A stretch of 64,000 bases of DNA, taken from positions 4,345,730 through 4,409,729 of the forward strand of contig CAIIXF020000007.1 of assembly GCA_903813345.2 (NCBI GenBank). The letters run 5' to 3'. The notes below the pieces were generated by a model, which searched no databases, was not told where the DNA came from, and was given only the letters and a program-made list of their open reading frames with translations. The position numbers were made by a program, and so were the translations under genes. Below, in pieces: positions 46,172 through 58,115 of this stretch; position 1 is the first letter of the stretch, and each line of letters opens with the position of its first letter. The DNA is from Owenia fusiformis (Eukaryota; Annelida; Polychaeta; Sabellida; Oweniidae).

Positions 46172-48249
46172 AATTCAAAATTAACCTTCTACAAGGACTT
46201 AATGTAACTGTGACTGTGGAAGGAAGGTAGATTAATAAACTACCTGCTCAGCTTCTCAATTACTAGAGAGAGATTTCATATTAATCTCGGAGACATTCCA
46301 ACCCATATATGGTAATAAATATTTTAGGAGACCATTTAATTGTTTATCTTGTCCCAAGGGAATGTAAAGGTAGCAAATCTCAAAATAAAATTCATCAATT
46401 AACACCTACATGAATAATAATAAAAAGATAAACATGAAAAATAACTTTGGTTTGATGATTCTCGATATAATGACTTTAAAAAGATCAAATAGGTTTCCTA
46501 AATATCTGCCTTTTACCTCCATGAAGCAATCTGTTTTAAAAATGACAAATACCGTATTCTCTTTAATGAGTGCACAGTGTGATTCTCAAATTGAAATTTA
46601 AAAGGATAAGATATTGAGAGATTCTATATATTTTACAGGCCTTTAAAGGCTGGTTTAAAGTTGCTAGCAATAAAACTGCAGAATATGAACATTAAAGCAT
46701 TGAACAAAATTGGAAGCAATATAATTACTCAATTAATAAAAAATTTGAGAGAATTTACCAGGTTTTTGAAAATATTAAAAATCTGGTTATTTTGGCTGTT
46801 CCATTAGTCTGCCTTCTATTTATACGACGTGTCCCTCTTTAACAAGACTCTGCTAATATGCAACATACTACTCATGCTAAGATGTACAATACCCTCAAAA
46901 GGTTTGGTAACTCTGATCCCCAAATGAATAGGACGTTAAAACCTATTCAAGTTTGGATTTCAAGTTAGTTTTCTTCAATTCGTTAAGTCTTGAAATTTCT
47001 GACAAATTTCTGATCTTTAATTTTTGGTGGATTGGGAAATTTGACTTGCCAAACTTTTCGAGTAGAGTGTACAAAACATGGTCCAATCAGCCATCTTTTG
47101 TACTACTGAATAATAGAGCAACGAAACAATCATAAGGCATTTCCAGAGATGTCATTGAAGTTCAGGGAATGTCTTCAATTTCTATTAATTAAGAATATCT
47201 CTGCATCGTATATAGAAGTATAAAGCTCATCTCTTAGACTATTAATTTGTCTTAACAAGGTGGCTGTTACATGCTGGGTTCTTACCCATCCATAAAATCT
47301 ATGGGGTTGACCCCTTGCAAAATACTGCATGTATACTCATATCCTTTTTGCTCTTTGAATAAGAAAAACATCCTTAAATCTGACTCCTCTTATCAAGATC
47401 AAAAACAGCAATCTATTAATTACAACCTCATCAGAATTCAATTCACTTCTCTGTCATCTTCTCTGGCAATATTATAAATCTTTGTTCACTCAGCTCCGTT
47501 GGTCGCAGTGAAGGCTGAGTATGCGAAGATGATATTATAGCTGATATTCATTTCATATTTCATGTTCCCATCAAATGCTACATACAAACGACTTGTTTTG
47601 AAGTCATTATCTGGCTCAAAACTGTAAAATCAGTACTATGGAACTCGTAAACCAATAGATTTTAAAGCAGTCTTTTATTGTAAAATGCAGAGTAGTAGTC
47701 AGTTCACATTTGATTTTGTCTTTAAATAGAATAGAGACATTTTTGGTACAATCTCAGTCTTTTGTATGTTTCCTAAAAATAAGTAAATGTGTCGCATTTG
47801 TACTATTGTGGCTTGCATTATTGAATACAATTTTAAAGATATTCATGAAATTATTGTCCAGATATTGAATAAGAAAGAATAACATCATTTGCTTTGATAT
47901 CCCACAAGAGCTAATACCCCCCAAAAAAATAATAATAAAAGAGCTAATGAACCCCCATAAAGAACTTATGACCCTCCCCACACAAATTGCCAATCCCCTC
48001 CCAGAAAAAGACCAAATCAAATATTCCTTAGTATTTTATAGAAATACTGAGATCAAATATCACATGCAATAATATGAAGCATCAATGATTAGACAGATAT
48101 GTCACATTACAAGTAATGATCAATGGTAATCTATCTCACCACCTATACAGTAACATGCAATTCATGTGTACTTATGTAACATCTCCTGTTGCAGATGATA
48201 TACTCGTGTAAAGGAAAGTAATCAGAAAATAATAACCTACCAATGAAAA
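46172..48249. other. No gene recognised
   Basis: 2 kb of AT-rich sequence. Short frames at 46410, 46953, 47271 and 47754 (minus) lack domains. Near 47905-47970 the words GAGCTAATACCCCCC and GAGCTAATGAACCCCC are repeated, possibly a tiny duplicated module. Confidence 0.5.
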
Positions 48250-48430
48250 AAATGATCACGATGGTTGTGTTTTAAAATGGAAAATATAGTAGAAATATAT
48301 GAAATCAGCAAGGAATGAAGTAAACAGGCATGTAGTAAACACTCTAAATTGTATAGAAATGTCAGAATACGATTCAGTTCATTCAAATTTTATAGAAAAG
48401 GTGCAAAACAGACAAGACTATCAGGAAGAT
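48250..48430 (+). repeat. Family A, forward copy (good reference copy)
   Basis: TTGTGTTTTAAAATGGAAAA, GAAATCAGCAAGGAATGAAG, TAAACAGGCATGTAGTAAAC, ACTCTAAATTGTATAGAAAT, GATTCAGTTCATTCAAATTT and TGCAAAACAGACAAGACTA. It is among the least diverged copies. Confidence 0.85.
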
Positions 48431-49670
48431 TCTAACACAGGCATGTTTAATTGAACATGGTTAATTCTTATGATATGACACAAACGATTATAAAGACAGC
48501 AAATAATACTCACAAATGTTTTTTATAGTTGTAATCAATGCTAACTGATATTCAGATTTCAACGTTTTGATTTTGCATATTTTTTTACCAATTCCAAATG
48601 AATACAAAGCTGATTTGTTGAGCCTCTGTGGTTGATTTTGCGTTTGATACCATACTTGTGATCATCAAATGTTGTCCCTTGTTATTGCTATTTGTAGAAA
48701 GAACTTGCCAATTTGGCTATTGTTTATTAGGGTTCATGTTAAGGTAGGCAGAGATGGGCAACTTTCGATTTGACAATTTCTGATTTAGCATATAATTAAA
48801 TACAAAACCAGAAAAATGAACTAGAAAACAGCAACTCCATGGACATTAGGTGGGATAACAATTTGCACGTGTCTGCAATGTTAAAGGGAGGCCAATAATG
48901 TAAATATTTTGGCTATTCTAGCATATGCTATTTTATGTGACAAAATTGCAAATAAATTAAACTATAACTTTAAAAAATCTGGGTTTTATCAAAGTCCCTC
49001 TTTCTCGAAAGATTGTTCTCTTCAAAAGAGAGTAGAGGTACATGATAAAACACATACTGTATTGCATAGGTATCCCTCAACAAAGAAATTTTCAATTTCA
49101 GAAATATTGTATGTTCGACCAGTATTCGTTGCTTCTCTGAGAATTAGAGCCTAGTTTCCTAGATGTTCATGAAGCTCTCTTTTAAGGAGGTAAAATCTGA
49201 CTCTTGGAAAGGGCCATTCTTTGCTAATTCTCCATTCTGGTTCCAAGTGTGTTTACATAGAAAGTATGCTTTTTAGATTAGATAAACCTTATATTTTCAT
49301 TGATTGCGCTTTCTGCTCAAATTACATCATAAAATCTATCCTGGAATAGGATAATCTCCCAAATACTATTATAGATTACGATAATTAAATTGATACGATT
49401 GCTCGCTTTAGAATTCTTTTCAGCCAGTCATATTGAGTCAACAGTCATAACACATAAATCAAATAACAAATCGAGGATCACATGAAATGAGTCGAAAGGA
49501 GTGGAATACAAGAAATTCAAAATGAGTACATAAGCATGAAGTTGACCATCAAAAACATGATGAAACAAAATCTAAAAGTTCATACATATTACAGAGATGT
49601 GAATAAGTATTTGCACATTTTGGTATGTTTTGCAAAGAGTTCGACTCCTCATCGCTAACCTGTTAATGAA
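48431..49670. other. No gene recognised
   Basis: AT-rich. The 81-codon frame at 48909-49154 has no recognisable domain and no splice support. The word CTCTCTTTTAAGGAGGTAAA near 49177 has no clear role. Confidence 0.5.
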
Positions 49671-49673
49671 AGC

Positions 49674-50103
49674 TTCACTTACTGGTGTATAGCCTTTTAC
49701 TACCACCCTCACCCTGGTAGTGTATAGCCTTTTACTACCACCCTCACCCTGGTAGTGTATAGCCTTTTACTACCACCCTCACCCTGGTAGTGTATAGCCT
49801 TTTACTACCACCCTCACCCTGGTAGTGTATAGCCTTTTACTACCACCCTCACCCTGGTAGTGTATAGCCTTTTACTACCACCCTTACCCTGGTAGTGTAT
49901 AGCCTTTTACTACCACCCTCACCCTGGTAGTGTATAGCCTTTTACTACCACCCTCACCCTGGTAGTGTATAGCCTTTTACTACCACCCTCACCCTGGTAG
50001 AGTATAGCCTTTTACTACCACCCTCACACTGGTAGTGTATAGCCTTTTACTACCACCCTCACCCTGGTAGTGTATAGCCTTTTACTACCACCCTCACCCT
50101 GGC
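49674..50103. repeat. Homogeneous 35-bp minisatellite, about 12 copies
   Basis: The unit is AGCCTTTTACTACCACCCTC plus ACCCTGGTAGTGTAT, period exactly 35 from 49691. Only three or four substitutions are seen across about 12 units (CCCTTACC near 49882, GTAGAGTAT near 49997, CACACTGG near 50023). Each unit has an internal dyad GGTAGT...ACTACC, so single strands could form small hairpins. The array is C-rich, unlike its surroundings. Uniformity implies recent amplification or gene conversion. Confidence 0.97.
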
Positions 50104-50764
50104 ATGGTACTGGCAAAACTTTGAAGGACTACCCTAACTTTATATACATCATTAAACAGAAAGAAATGAGTGAGAGAAAACACTAACTTTAGGTTAGGGT
50201 ATAAATTGAAGCCCTATAAACCATATTTAAATCTTGTCTCTAAATTGATGAGGAAAAGATCCCTTGTGCATGTGGTCATGAATGACCTTTTTATATTAAT
50301 AACATCACTTCTGAGTTCTCTCGTATATACAGATGAGGAAAACCACAAGAGGCTTGAGGACATTTAAACATGTATAACAAAGGGTTTGTATAGGAAGGTG
50401 AGGCATGCCCAAAGGTCTCCAATTTGAGGTTGCAATCTCCCTGAAGGAATTATTTGACAGCTGCCACTGCTTCTACCAGCTATCTCCCTCAACTATCATG
50501 TCAGCTTCCCATTGTAATAGTAAAGCATTCATGACGGGGTGACCCTATGCTACAAAATTGGAAACAATTGGAGGATAGCATGTTTCACAAAATGATGATA
50601 ACTGACCTTAATAGAGGTCTAAGCCTGTAGATTAGATACAAGGAACATGAAACTATAGGTCACAATGGATCAATAATTTGTCACACTAATGCACTCAACT
50701 CACGGATAGTCACTCTTCCGATTCAAACATTATTAACTTCTTGCTAAAATGACACAAAGGTGAC
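50104..50764. other. No gene recognised
   Basis: Mixed sequence without repeats. The 65-codon frame at 50170-50367 is unsupported. Confidence 0.5.
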
Positions 50765-50925
50765 TTGCATTTCATGCAATTACTCTCTAAAATTTGAATG
50801 AAATGCCTAATTTTCTCGCTTTTCTATATCATTTACAGTGCTACCTATATGCTCAATCAATTGATTTCTCACTCATTTCACCTTTTTATATGGCATTTGC
50901 TGTTTTGAAAATGGACTGGCTTGAT
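50765..50925 (-). repeat. Family A, reverse copy (diverged)
   Basis: TACTCTCTAAAATTTGAATG, TTTTCTATATCATTTACAGT and TTTGCTGTTTTGAAAATGGA in family order. The overlapping 82-codon frame at 50794 is a chance product. Confidence 0.55.
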
Positions 50926-51296
50926 ATTTTACAAACAGGCTTTGATCAAAATATATACTTTCTTACGGAAACCTTTCGACCGATGTCATTTATAATGCTA
51001 TTAGATGCGAGTTTCTGGGACACGTACCCACCTGGGGATTAGGCGGTTGAATATTGCGATTACTTAGTAATGGAGGATGTTAACTAACATTCTGCATGGC
51101 TCAGGAATCTGAAAACCTTGTTTTTATGATTTCTATAAAAATCAGGAATCAAAAGACATTACTTTGTACTTCAATGTTATACTACATTGTCTCCTGAAGG
51201 AGAAGCTATGTACTATGTTTGCTTCAAGCCCTTTTGGCCCCTACCCCAATATATACACAACTCCACAAATAAATTATTTTGTTCAATTGAATTTTG

Positions 51297-51432
51297 GGCA
51301 AAACATATCACCACCTGCCAATTGTTACAGATGCCAAACTCCAAATGCCATACTCGGAACACTGAACACCATCTAAAAATAAAAAAAATTGGAGACTATA
51401 ACAATCAGTCCCTACTTCTGGTGGTGGGGAAA
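51297..51432 (+). mobile_element. Family D MITE, copy
   Basis: The left end is GGCAAAACATATCACCACCT, then GCCAATTGTTACAGATGCCA. TTGGAGACTATAACAATCAG and CTTCTGGTGGTGGGG form the right end. It contains the GACTATAACAAT segment that is amplified at 24108-24497. Confidence 0.7.
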
Positions 51433-52079
51433 TTACATTTGTTGTAGTTCGGCAGCCCTGCCCCAGTGCTTGTTGTCTTCATAGCCCAGGTCATAAATCA
51501 ATTCAAACCAACCATGTTGACATTTTCTTAACAGATTACCAGGCAGAAAAAAACATGTTAAAAAATCTCATAATGTTGGTCAGTGTTCAGTCAACAATGA
51601 CTTCGGATGAAATAACTCCATATAGAAATTCATCAGTCTGGCAGGGACAAGCTCTGAATAGCTCAGTGAGTTCAGAAATTTAAAAGATGTTCAGTAAAAG
51701 AAATGCAAAGGGTAAGATGTCACATATTTAAACTTTCTACTATATCCTTCCTTAATCCGGAAACCTTAATGAAAGACTCAATAGTTTTCAATCGAAATGA
51801 ATTTACTTTTCCTCCTAAGAAGATCGTAGATGCAAACAGCATAATAATACATCGAGAGCTATATGGGAAAGTCCAATGATTGACACATTCATCAGAACAA
51901 AAATAACACTGATCAATCATATTGTTTGAAGAAGGTCGGCGAAATTGCGTGTTCTGCTCTCTTTGTAGCCAGTCTAGCAATATCATTAGTCCCCGATGTA
52001 AAGTCCGCTATTATGTCAGGAAGGTATCAAAACCAACAGATAAAATATCACATCAAATACAATTGAACACAAAATATGG

Positions 52080-52215
52080 TACGAGTGAGTGAAAGATTAA
52101 TGACTATCAAAGGCACAAAGATAACATTACAATTTGTGTTGAAATGTAAGAAAATATGCTAGCCCAATCAAATTTTAGAGAGAAATAGCAAGAATTATAA
52201 AGTTAAAGCAGACGA
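52080..52215 (+). repeat. Family A, forward copy
   Basis: TTACAATTTGTGTTGAAATG, TAAGAAAATATGCTAGCCCA, ATCAAATTTTAGAGAGAAAT and AAAGCAGACGACAT. The 5' part is weak. Confidence 0.65.
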
Positions 52216-52474
52216 CATCTAAGCATTATGGGATATGCATTGATTATATGTCTTACACGAGACATTTATAAATCTGACAATGAGTACAGGTATTATGATT
52301 TTTTTCAGACGATGAGATTATTATAGATTCAGATTCTACTGATTCTAATGATTAATGGCATAAAAATCATTTGCATCCCTCAGTTATCGAAAGTATCAGT
52401 ATCAAATGCAGCTATATTAAGAACCATATATTAGACAACATCTCATCACTTGGTTGGAACTACAAACAAGGTAC

Positions 52475-52615
52475 TAAGATGCAAAATGTCACCACCTGCC
52501 ATTTGTTATAGATGCTGACTGCCGAATGCTAAACATTGACTGCCACCTACCGAATGCCAAATGCTGAACACCACAAAAATTGGAGACTATAACAATATGT
52601 CACCACAAGTGTAAT
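52475..52615 (+). mobile_element. Family D MITE, copy
   Basis: TGCAAAATGTCACCACCTGC, CATTTGTTATAGATGCTGAC and TTGGAGACTATAACAATATG, then TCACCACAAGTG. A GACTGCC...CCGAATGC module is partly duplicated inside. Confidence 0.75.
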
Positions 52616-52749
52616 CATGTGTTACAGATACCATCACCAAGTGTCAAGCACAGATCCAAATGATACCAACCATGGCACAAGGACTAAATAATATACATAC
52701 TACGTATATATTATAAAATCTTTAAATAGGGTATTGTTGAGCCAGATAA

Positions 52750-52975
52750 TGTTGTTATATGTTCACTACAGAGGTATTTTAAGTTAATAGACTGTGTTCT
52801 GATAAATATATTTACAAGGGAAAGGTGTTCACTAGGGAGAGAATGTTTACTAGGAAGATGTTCAGTAGGGAGTTTTTTTTACTATTTTTACGAGGAAGAG
52901 ACTAGGGACAGAATGTTTAATAGGGATGTTCACTTGGGGTGTGTGTTCGCTAACAAAGGATAGGTTTAACATCTT
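52750..52975 (-). mobile_element. Family E MITE, diverged copy
   Basis: AAAGGTGTTCACTAGGGAGA, GAATGTTTACTAGGAAGATG, TTCAGTAGGGAG and GATGTTCACTTGGGGTGTGT, then GGATAGGTTTAA. The CAGTA ends have decayed. Confidence 0.5.
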
Positions 52976-53274
52976 AAAAATGATCGTGAATATTGTTCTA
53001 AAAAAGTATTCAAAAATCAAAAGCCAAAGTATAGTAATCCATATGCATATTGGTGAAAAGAGTGAGCCATTTGTGTTAATTTACAAGATTTCTACTTTCG
53101 CGTGAGGGATGTCAACTCTGACATCTGACATCTTTTATATTATTCTATCTCATTCTTATGCATTGGTCCGTATTTCAAATGACCTAATCAGTTCATATCC
53201 CTTTTTCCTTATCTCAATTCAAAGTGATCTCTCTTCAACGACTTTGCCTATTTCTATAATAAACGGCTACCATA

Positions 53275-53470
53275 TTGTCTGTATATCCACATGGTGGTTA
53301 CATTTTAAATTGTAAAATACAGTACAATAAAAAAACTGGATTTTACAAAGAATAAGATAAACAAGTTTGTTAACAACATTTGAAATTGTAAAGAAATGCA
53401 AAAAAGTATTAATCTTCTTTCAAATTTTGAAAAGAAATGACAAGAAAAAGCATGATTAAAGCCAAATTAT
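53275..53470 (+). repeat. Family A, forward copy
   Basis: GTTACATTTTAAATTGTAAA, TTACAAAGAATAAGATAAAC, ACATTTGAAATTGTAAAGAA and ATGCAAAAAAGTATTAATCT, then AGCATGATTAAAG. Confidence 0.65.
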
Positions 53471-54479
53471 ATGCCCAGGCCAATATGTTTAATGGCCCTC
53501 TCGGGTCAACCATCTTGGATGAAAATCTAAAGTGATCACGATGGGCGAATCAGGCAGGCTAAATAATTTACGCTCTAACTTCCCATACTAATGTCATACG
53601 TTATAGAGTTGTAAGATATCTTGATTTTGACGAAAACATAGTCATAATTGATATGAAATATAAAGTAGAGGTTGAAGATATAATTCATATTTACTCAGTG
53701 TCTAATTTTAATAAAAAAGATTATTAAAATTAATGATTTGACATCGACTTATATTAGGAAAACTGTGAACTTTTTACATGGGACTATCGTCCACACGTCT
53801 AGAAGATTCTTTCAAGTTCTGGACAGAATATTAAGTGGGAAGGGAATCATCGAGCAAGTCCATTTGATTGGACGCACATCAGAGCATCCCAGTGGATTTC
53901 CTATGATTCTGCTTCATCACGTTTCATCACAGTTTCATTGGTCACCTTTAGACATTCAAGAAAGGTCAACTTCCTCTTAGGCATAAACAAATGTGATATG
54001 TATATAAAACTAGAAATCAGAGAATTTGAATCATATAAAAATACATTGAATAAACTGATAAATATAAGTTAAGATCTTGGGATTTGGTGAAATTTTCTGA
54101 ATTGACTATATGAAATATTCAAGTGTAAAGGAATATGCCCCTTGAAAATGTGTATTTACTATTTTGTTAGAGAATATATGAATAACTATGTTTAAAACAT
54201 TAGCATTTATAAAAGTATCTACTTTATCCAATTTTACAACCTTTGCCTACATTGTCTCTCTTGAGATGTCTAACCTAAACAGCGCTTGTTATATTCCACG
54301 ATCATCATCACTGTATCCTTTTAACACTTCTTTCCGACGTTAACGCATGACCACATGATTTTACTTTTTTCTTGTGGGGAAGCACTCAGTCTTAATATGT
54401 AGTGATATCTTCTATTTCTTGTGCCATAGTATATTAATTCTGCAACTTTTAATCATTTGGGGAAGAAACAGTGAGCCTA
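53471..54479. other. No gene recognised
   Basis: 53471-53600 is slightly more GC-rich. The 80-codon frame at 53738-53980 has no recognisable domain. Confidence 0.5.
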
Positions 54480-54645
54480 TATCTAATTCATGCCATTTCT
54501 CTCTAAAATTTGAAAGAACTTCTTCATTTTCTTGCATTTCTTTACAATTCAGAGTATCAGCTACACGTCTGTTTATTTTATAACTTGCTGATTCCACTCT
54601 TTTGTGCTCTATTTTCAATTTCAAAACATGACCTAAATGATATTT
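54480..54645 (-). repeat. Family A, reverse copy (good reference copy)
   Basis: CATTTCTCTCTAAAATTTGA, TTGCATTTCTTTACAATTCA, GAGTATCAGCTACACGTCTG, ACTTGCTGATTCCACTCTTT and ATTTTCAATTTCAAAACATG. The frames called here on both strands are repeat sequence. Confidence 0.85.
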
Positions 54646-55236
54646 TTATCGAGAATTAACTAAGGATACCCAAGTGCCTGAGAGTTATGAATAAAACATT
54701 ATGTGTGTTATTCACCAATGTTCCACCACATTACATCAGTAAAAGTATGATGATGTTTTGCACTCGTGTGAAATCTTATTTGTAATTACATTTTTAGGCT
54801 TAACCTATATTCAGCCTACCCAAAAAGTCGACAAGGTAAAAAAAAATTACGAAACACGAGCACAAGCAGTCGGTTAATTGCATTAATAGTGTTTTTAGAG
54901 ACCAATACTAAAATAACAGATATAATGCAATGATATTATGATCTCTCCCATGTAAATTGCAACATGCCATGACAACAATAATGGACATTTTTATAATTCA
55001 TGTATGAGATCTACCAGTGTATTAAAAATGACCCTTAGTCGCAACATATTAGGAAATAAAAATCGAAAAACTAACTCACTTTTGAATAAAATATAAAGTA
55101 ATTATTTTCTGATTATATCATCTTATGTTTTGGTAAGACCAACTTAACGCTGCCAAGTTTGGTCAAGATATTTTCCAAAAATTAAATATAATATTGCTAG
55201 TTAACATATACCAGAAGAATGGAGATACAAACTATT
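54646..55236. other. No gene recognised
   Basis: AT-rich, with no repeat structure that I can support. Confidence 0.5.
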
Positions 55237-55367
55237 TACAGAAAAACCTGTCTAAGTTAAACACCTTTGAACCACTTAAGTGAGGTTTATTAAAATTGGG
55301 ACACTAAAATTTTTTTCACTAATAGATGTTCTGCTTCTAGAGGTGTTCCACTTTACAGGTTTCACTA
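55237..55367. mobile_element. Family E MITE, 131 bp
   Basis: The left end is TACAGAAAAACCTGTCTAAG and the right end is GTTCCACTTTACAGGTTTCA. Inside is CACTAATAGATGTTCTGCTT, like the copy at 11311-11474. Confidence 0.7.
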
Positions 55368-55789
55368 TACCATAGTTAATCGTGTCATCTTCCTTCCAAG
55401 TCTTATATTTGAAATACAGAATGAGGTTTAGAATGCATTTCTAAATATTAGCAAGTTGGCAGTTCTTCTACTATGACTGAATATATGAATGCCTCAATTT
55501 TTGTCACATTTGCCTCTATTTTCACTCAAAGCTGCAGCAGAAAACTAGAAAACCTGTAGTTATTACGCAGAATTTGACATTTTCTCAGCAAAATTCTCTA
55601 GTTTGACTTACAAATTCCGTAACTTGTAAAAAAACTTGGAGGAGTGATGTATTCTAGAAAATTAGTAATCATCTGTAATCCCGAGACTTATATATTACAC
55701 GAGATTAATCTTTCATTTGGATCAAAAGCAACCATAAATATGCATACACAATAGCCACAATAGAAAAATGATCTTAACCCATAAATCAT

Positions 55790-55950
55790 GTTACTGCAGT
55801 TGTGATTTAAAATAAAAAATAGAGTACAAAAGAGAGAAACCAGCAAGAAATAAAGTAAATAGACATAAAGTCGATACTCTAAATTGTGTGGAAACGTCAA
55901 CATTTTGGCCAATTCATTTAGATTTCAGAGAGAAATGGAAAGAAATAATC
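55790..55950 (+). repeat. Family A, forward copy
   Basis: CAGTTGTGATTTAAAATAAA, ACCAGCAAGAAATAAAGTAA, CGATACTCTAAATTGTGTGG and TTTCAGAGAGAAATGGAAAG. A minus-strand 74-codon frame overlaps it and is not a gene. Confidence 0.8.
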
Positions 55951-56479
55951 CTAAACATGCATCATTTTGGCGAGGTAAATGTTACATTTTAGCACAAAGC
56001 TAGTAATGGAATGCAAATACAGAGCTGGGTACCTTTATATCAAGATAATTAATTACAATGTAGTTTTCCCCCCAAGGTATCTCAAACAAAAGAGATGATA
56101 AGCAAGAATACAGTGCAGAGTATCAAATCCATCCTATGCTTAAAAAGTTTCTTCAGTCGAGCCTTTTCCACATGTTTTTTTTTAAATTTGAAAAAATAAC
56201 AAAATATGTTTTGCAATTCTACATAATTTGAAGTCTAGACTAGATGACTATTTTTCTAATCTTTACAAAATCAATGATTTATGACCTTATTCTCAATTTT
56301 AAAATAATACTGCCATGACATTAACTCAGCGGGTTCCTTAGTTTCTCTGAGCACACATAGCATTGATTTTTTCTTCTTCCAATAGAAGTCTCATTAGTAT
56401 AGTCTGACTTGAATTAGGCCAGGTATTGTCAACATAATACAGCTTTAAACATAGCCGTGCCTCAATTTCATTCCGAGAC

Positions 56480-56660
56480 ATGATCATTTTACTTAATTTC
56501 TCTCAAAAATGTGAATGAAGTCTGTGATTTTCTTGCATATCTATACAATTTTGAATGTTAACTTCATCCATGTTTACTTTATTTCTTGCTAATTCCACTC
56601 TTAAGTGCTCTATTTTCCATTTTAAAACATGACCATAGTGATATTTTCCTCGTAGAATCC
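56480..56660 (-). repeat. Family A, reverse copy (good reference copy)
   Basis: AATTTCTCTCAAAAATGTGA, TTGCATATCTATACAATTTT, TTTACTTTATTTCTTGCTAA, TGCTCTATTTTCCATTTTAA and AACATGACCATAGTGATATT. Confidence 0.85.
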
Positions 56661-56769
56661 TGACAGGACTGACAGATAGGTAAAGCTTTGTCAATCACAT
56701 GGGAGGAAATAATATCCTTTAATTATTAGAGAACTTAGAGCTAAAATCTCTCGCTGATATTGTTTAAAA

Positions 56770-56910
56770 ACAAATAACAGTGAAAAAGCATGGAATTACA
56801 TGGAATAAAGCAAACAGGCATGAAATCCAACACTATGAATTATACAGAAATGCCAAGAACTTGACAAGTGCAAGAGAGAAACAGCATGAAATAAGCATGA
56901 AAGTGATTTT
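56770..56910 (+). repeat. Family A, forward copy
   Basis: AAAAAGCATGGAATTACATG, GAATAAAGCAAACAGGCATG, AATTATACAGAAATGCCAAG and AGAGAAACAGCATGAAATAA. It forms an inverted pair with 56480-56660. Confidence 0.75.
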
Positions 56911-57964
56911 TAGATAGGCCTATGGGTCTACTATTAAACAGAAAAATGCCTATAGAGTATAATTAATAGAACAAAGAAAATGCATGTATCATCATTAAAA
57001 CGTAGATGAGCATGTTTTGAGAAGTAAGAATATATAATCACAGGAAAATAAATATGGAGAAATATATTGATTTAGAAAAAGACATTGTGACAGATCATGG
57101 CATTATATAAGTTGCTAAATGCAACACTGTGATAAGTATATTAGAATGAAAAAAGGATGTTGAACTCGAATAATACAGTGTAGTAATCATTTCCCAGAAT
57201 GAAAAAAAAACTATGTGATATAAATGAAAGAAGCTGTTTTCTACCCTGTATCTCTATTTTTGCCCTCTAACTAAGATAAATGATTTCAGTTTTTTCTATG
57301 TATGTATTATCTTTATAAACTCAAATGCACTTTGTGGCATTTTATGGAAGTTATGAATATAAAATCAATGTCAGATACTAAATGCAGACAGCGTAGTATC
57401 TTGAATATCTGCATACTTGGATTTGATAAATGGTAGATCAAAGAAATATTGCTAATTTAAGTATAGAGTATAGATGTGATGACAAACTCTGGTCAAGGGT
57501 AAGGCATTTCTTGAGCTAAATATTTACGGTCACCCTGTAGATTCAAGTTATATCAATTTTAAACTCTACACAATAACACATCAATTAATTTCTATATCTG
57601 TTCAATCAGAAAGTAGTGCAGATTTGCTCCTAGACTACAAATTATTATTCATTAGTCAGAAATGAGAAAAAGATTATTTTTTCTTCGGATTGAAAAATGA
57701 GAGCTGTTCACACCCGGTTGAACTGTAATAGGTTCATTAGTCAATCTTGCAATATATTCCAAATTATTATGACAGCTCTGAGATTCTGGTAGAAGATCTA
57801 GCAGGACTTGTTTTAAAAATCAATCTAGATGTGAAGAAAAATGTCATCTTAATGCCCTGTTCTTATTTCTGGTATTTATTCCCCAAATCTGAAGTAAATC
57901 TATGGCTGGTGTATGGTGGCCATAGCTTCCCAAAATCAAGAGAAATATGCAGCACATTATAGAA
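56911..57964. other. No gene recognised
   Basis: AT-rich. The 71-codon frame at 57747-57962 ends where a 20-bp tandem repeat begins and has no recognisable domain. Confidence 0.5.
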
Positions 57965-58044
57965 ATCTGAAACTTAGAATTGCAATCCGAAACTTAGTAT
58001 TGCAGTCTGAAACTTAGTATTGCAATCCAAAACTTAGCATTACA
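57965..58044. repeat. 20-bp tandem repeat, 4 copies
   Basis: TCTGAAACTTAGTATTGCAA with TCCGAAAC and AGCATTACAT variants. The period is exactly 20. Confidence 0.95.
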
Positions 58045-58115
58045 TCAATCTAGAGCCTAATGCATCAAGACCATGTACCCTCTTATTCTCTCTTGTCTCT
58101 CTTGCTTATACCCAT

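Noticed and set aside
49674-50103. Regularly spaced repeats resembling a CRISPR array
   Set aside because: Units are contiguous with no unique spacers. The other arrays (24.1, 29.2, 31.3 and 62.4 kb) also lack spacers, and the genome is eukaryotic.
53738-53980. 80-codon frame
   Set aside because: Moderately protein-like composition but no recognisable family, no splice context and no repeat relation; evidence insufficient.
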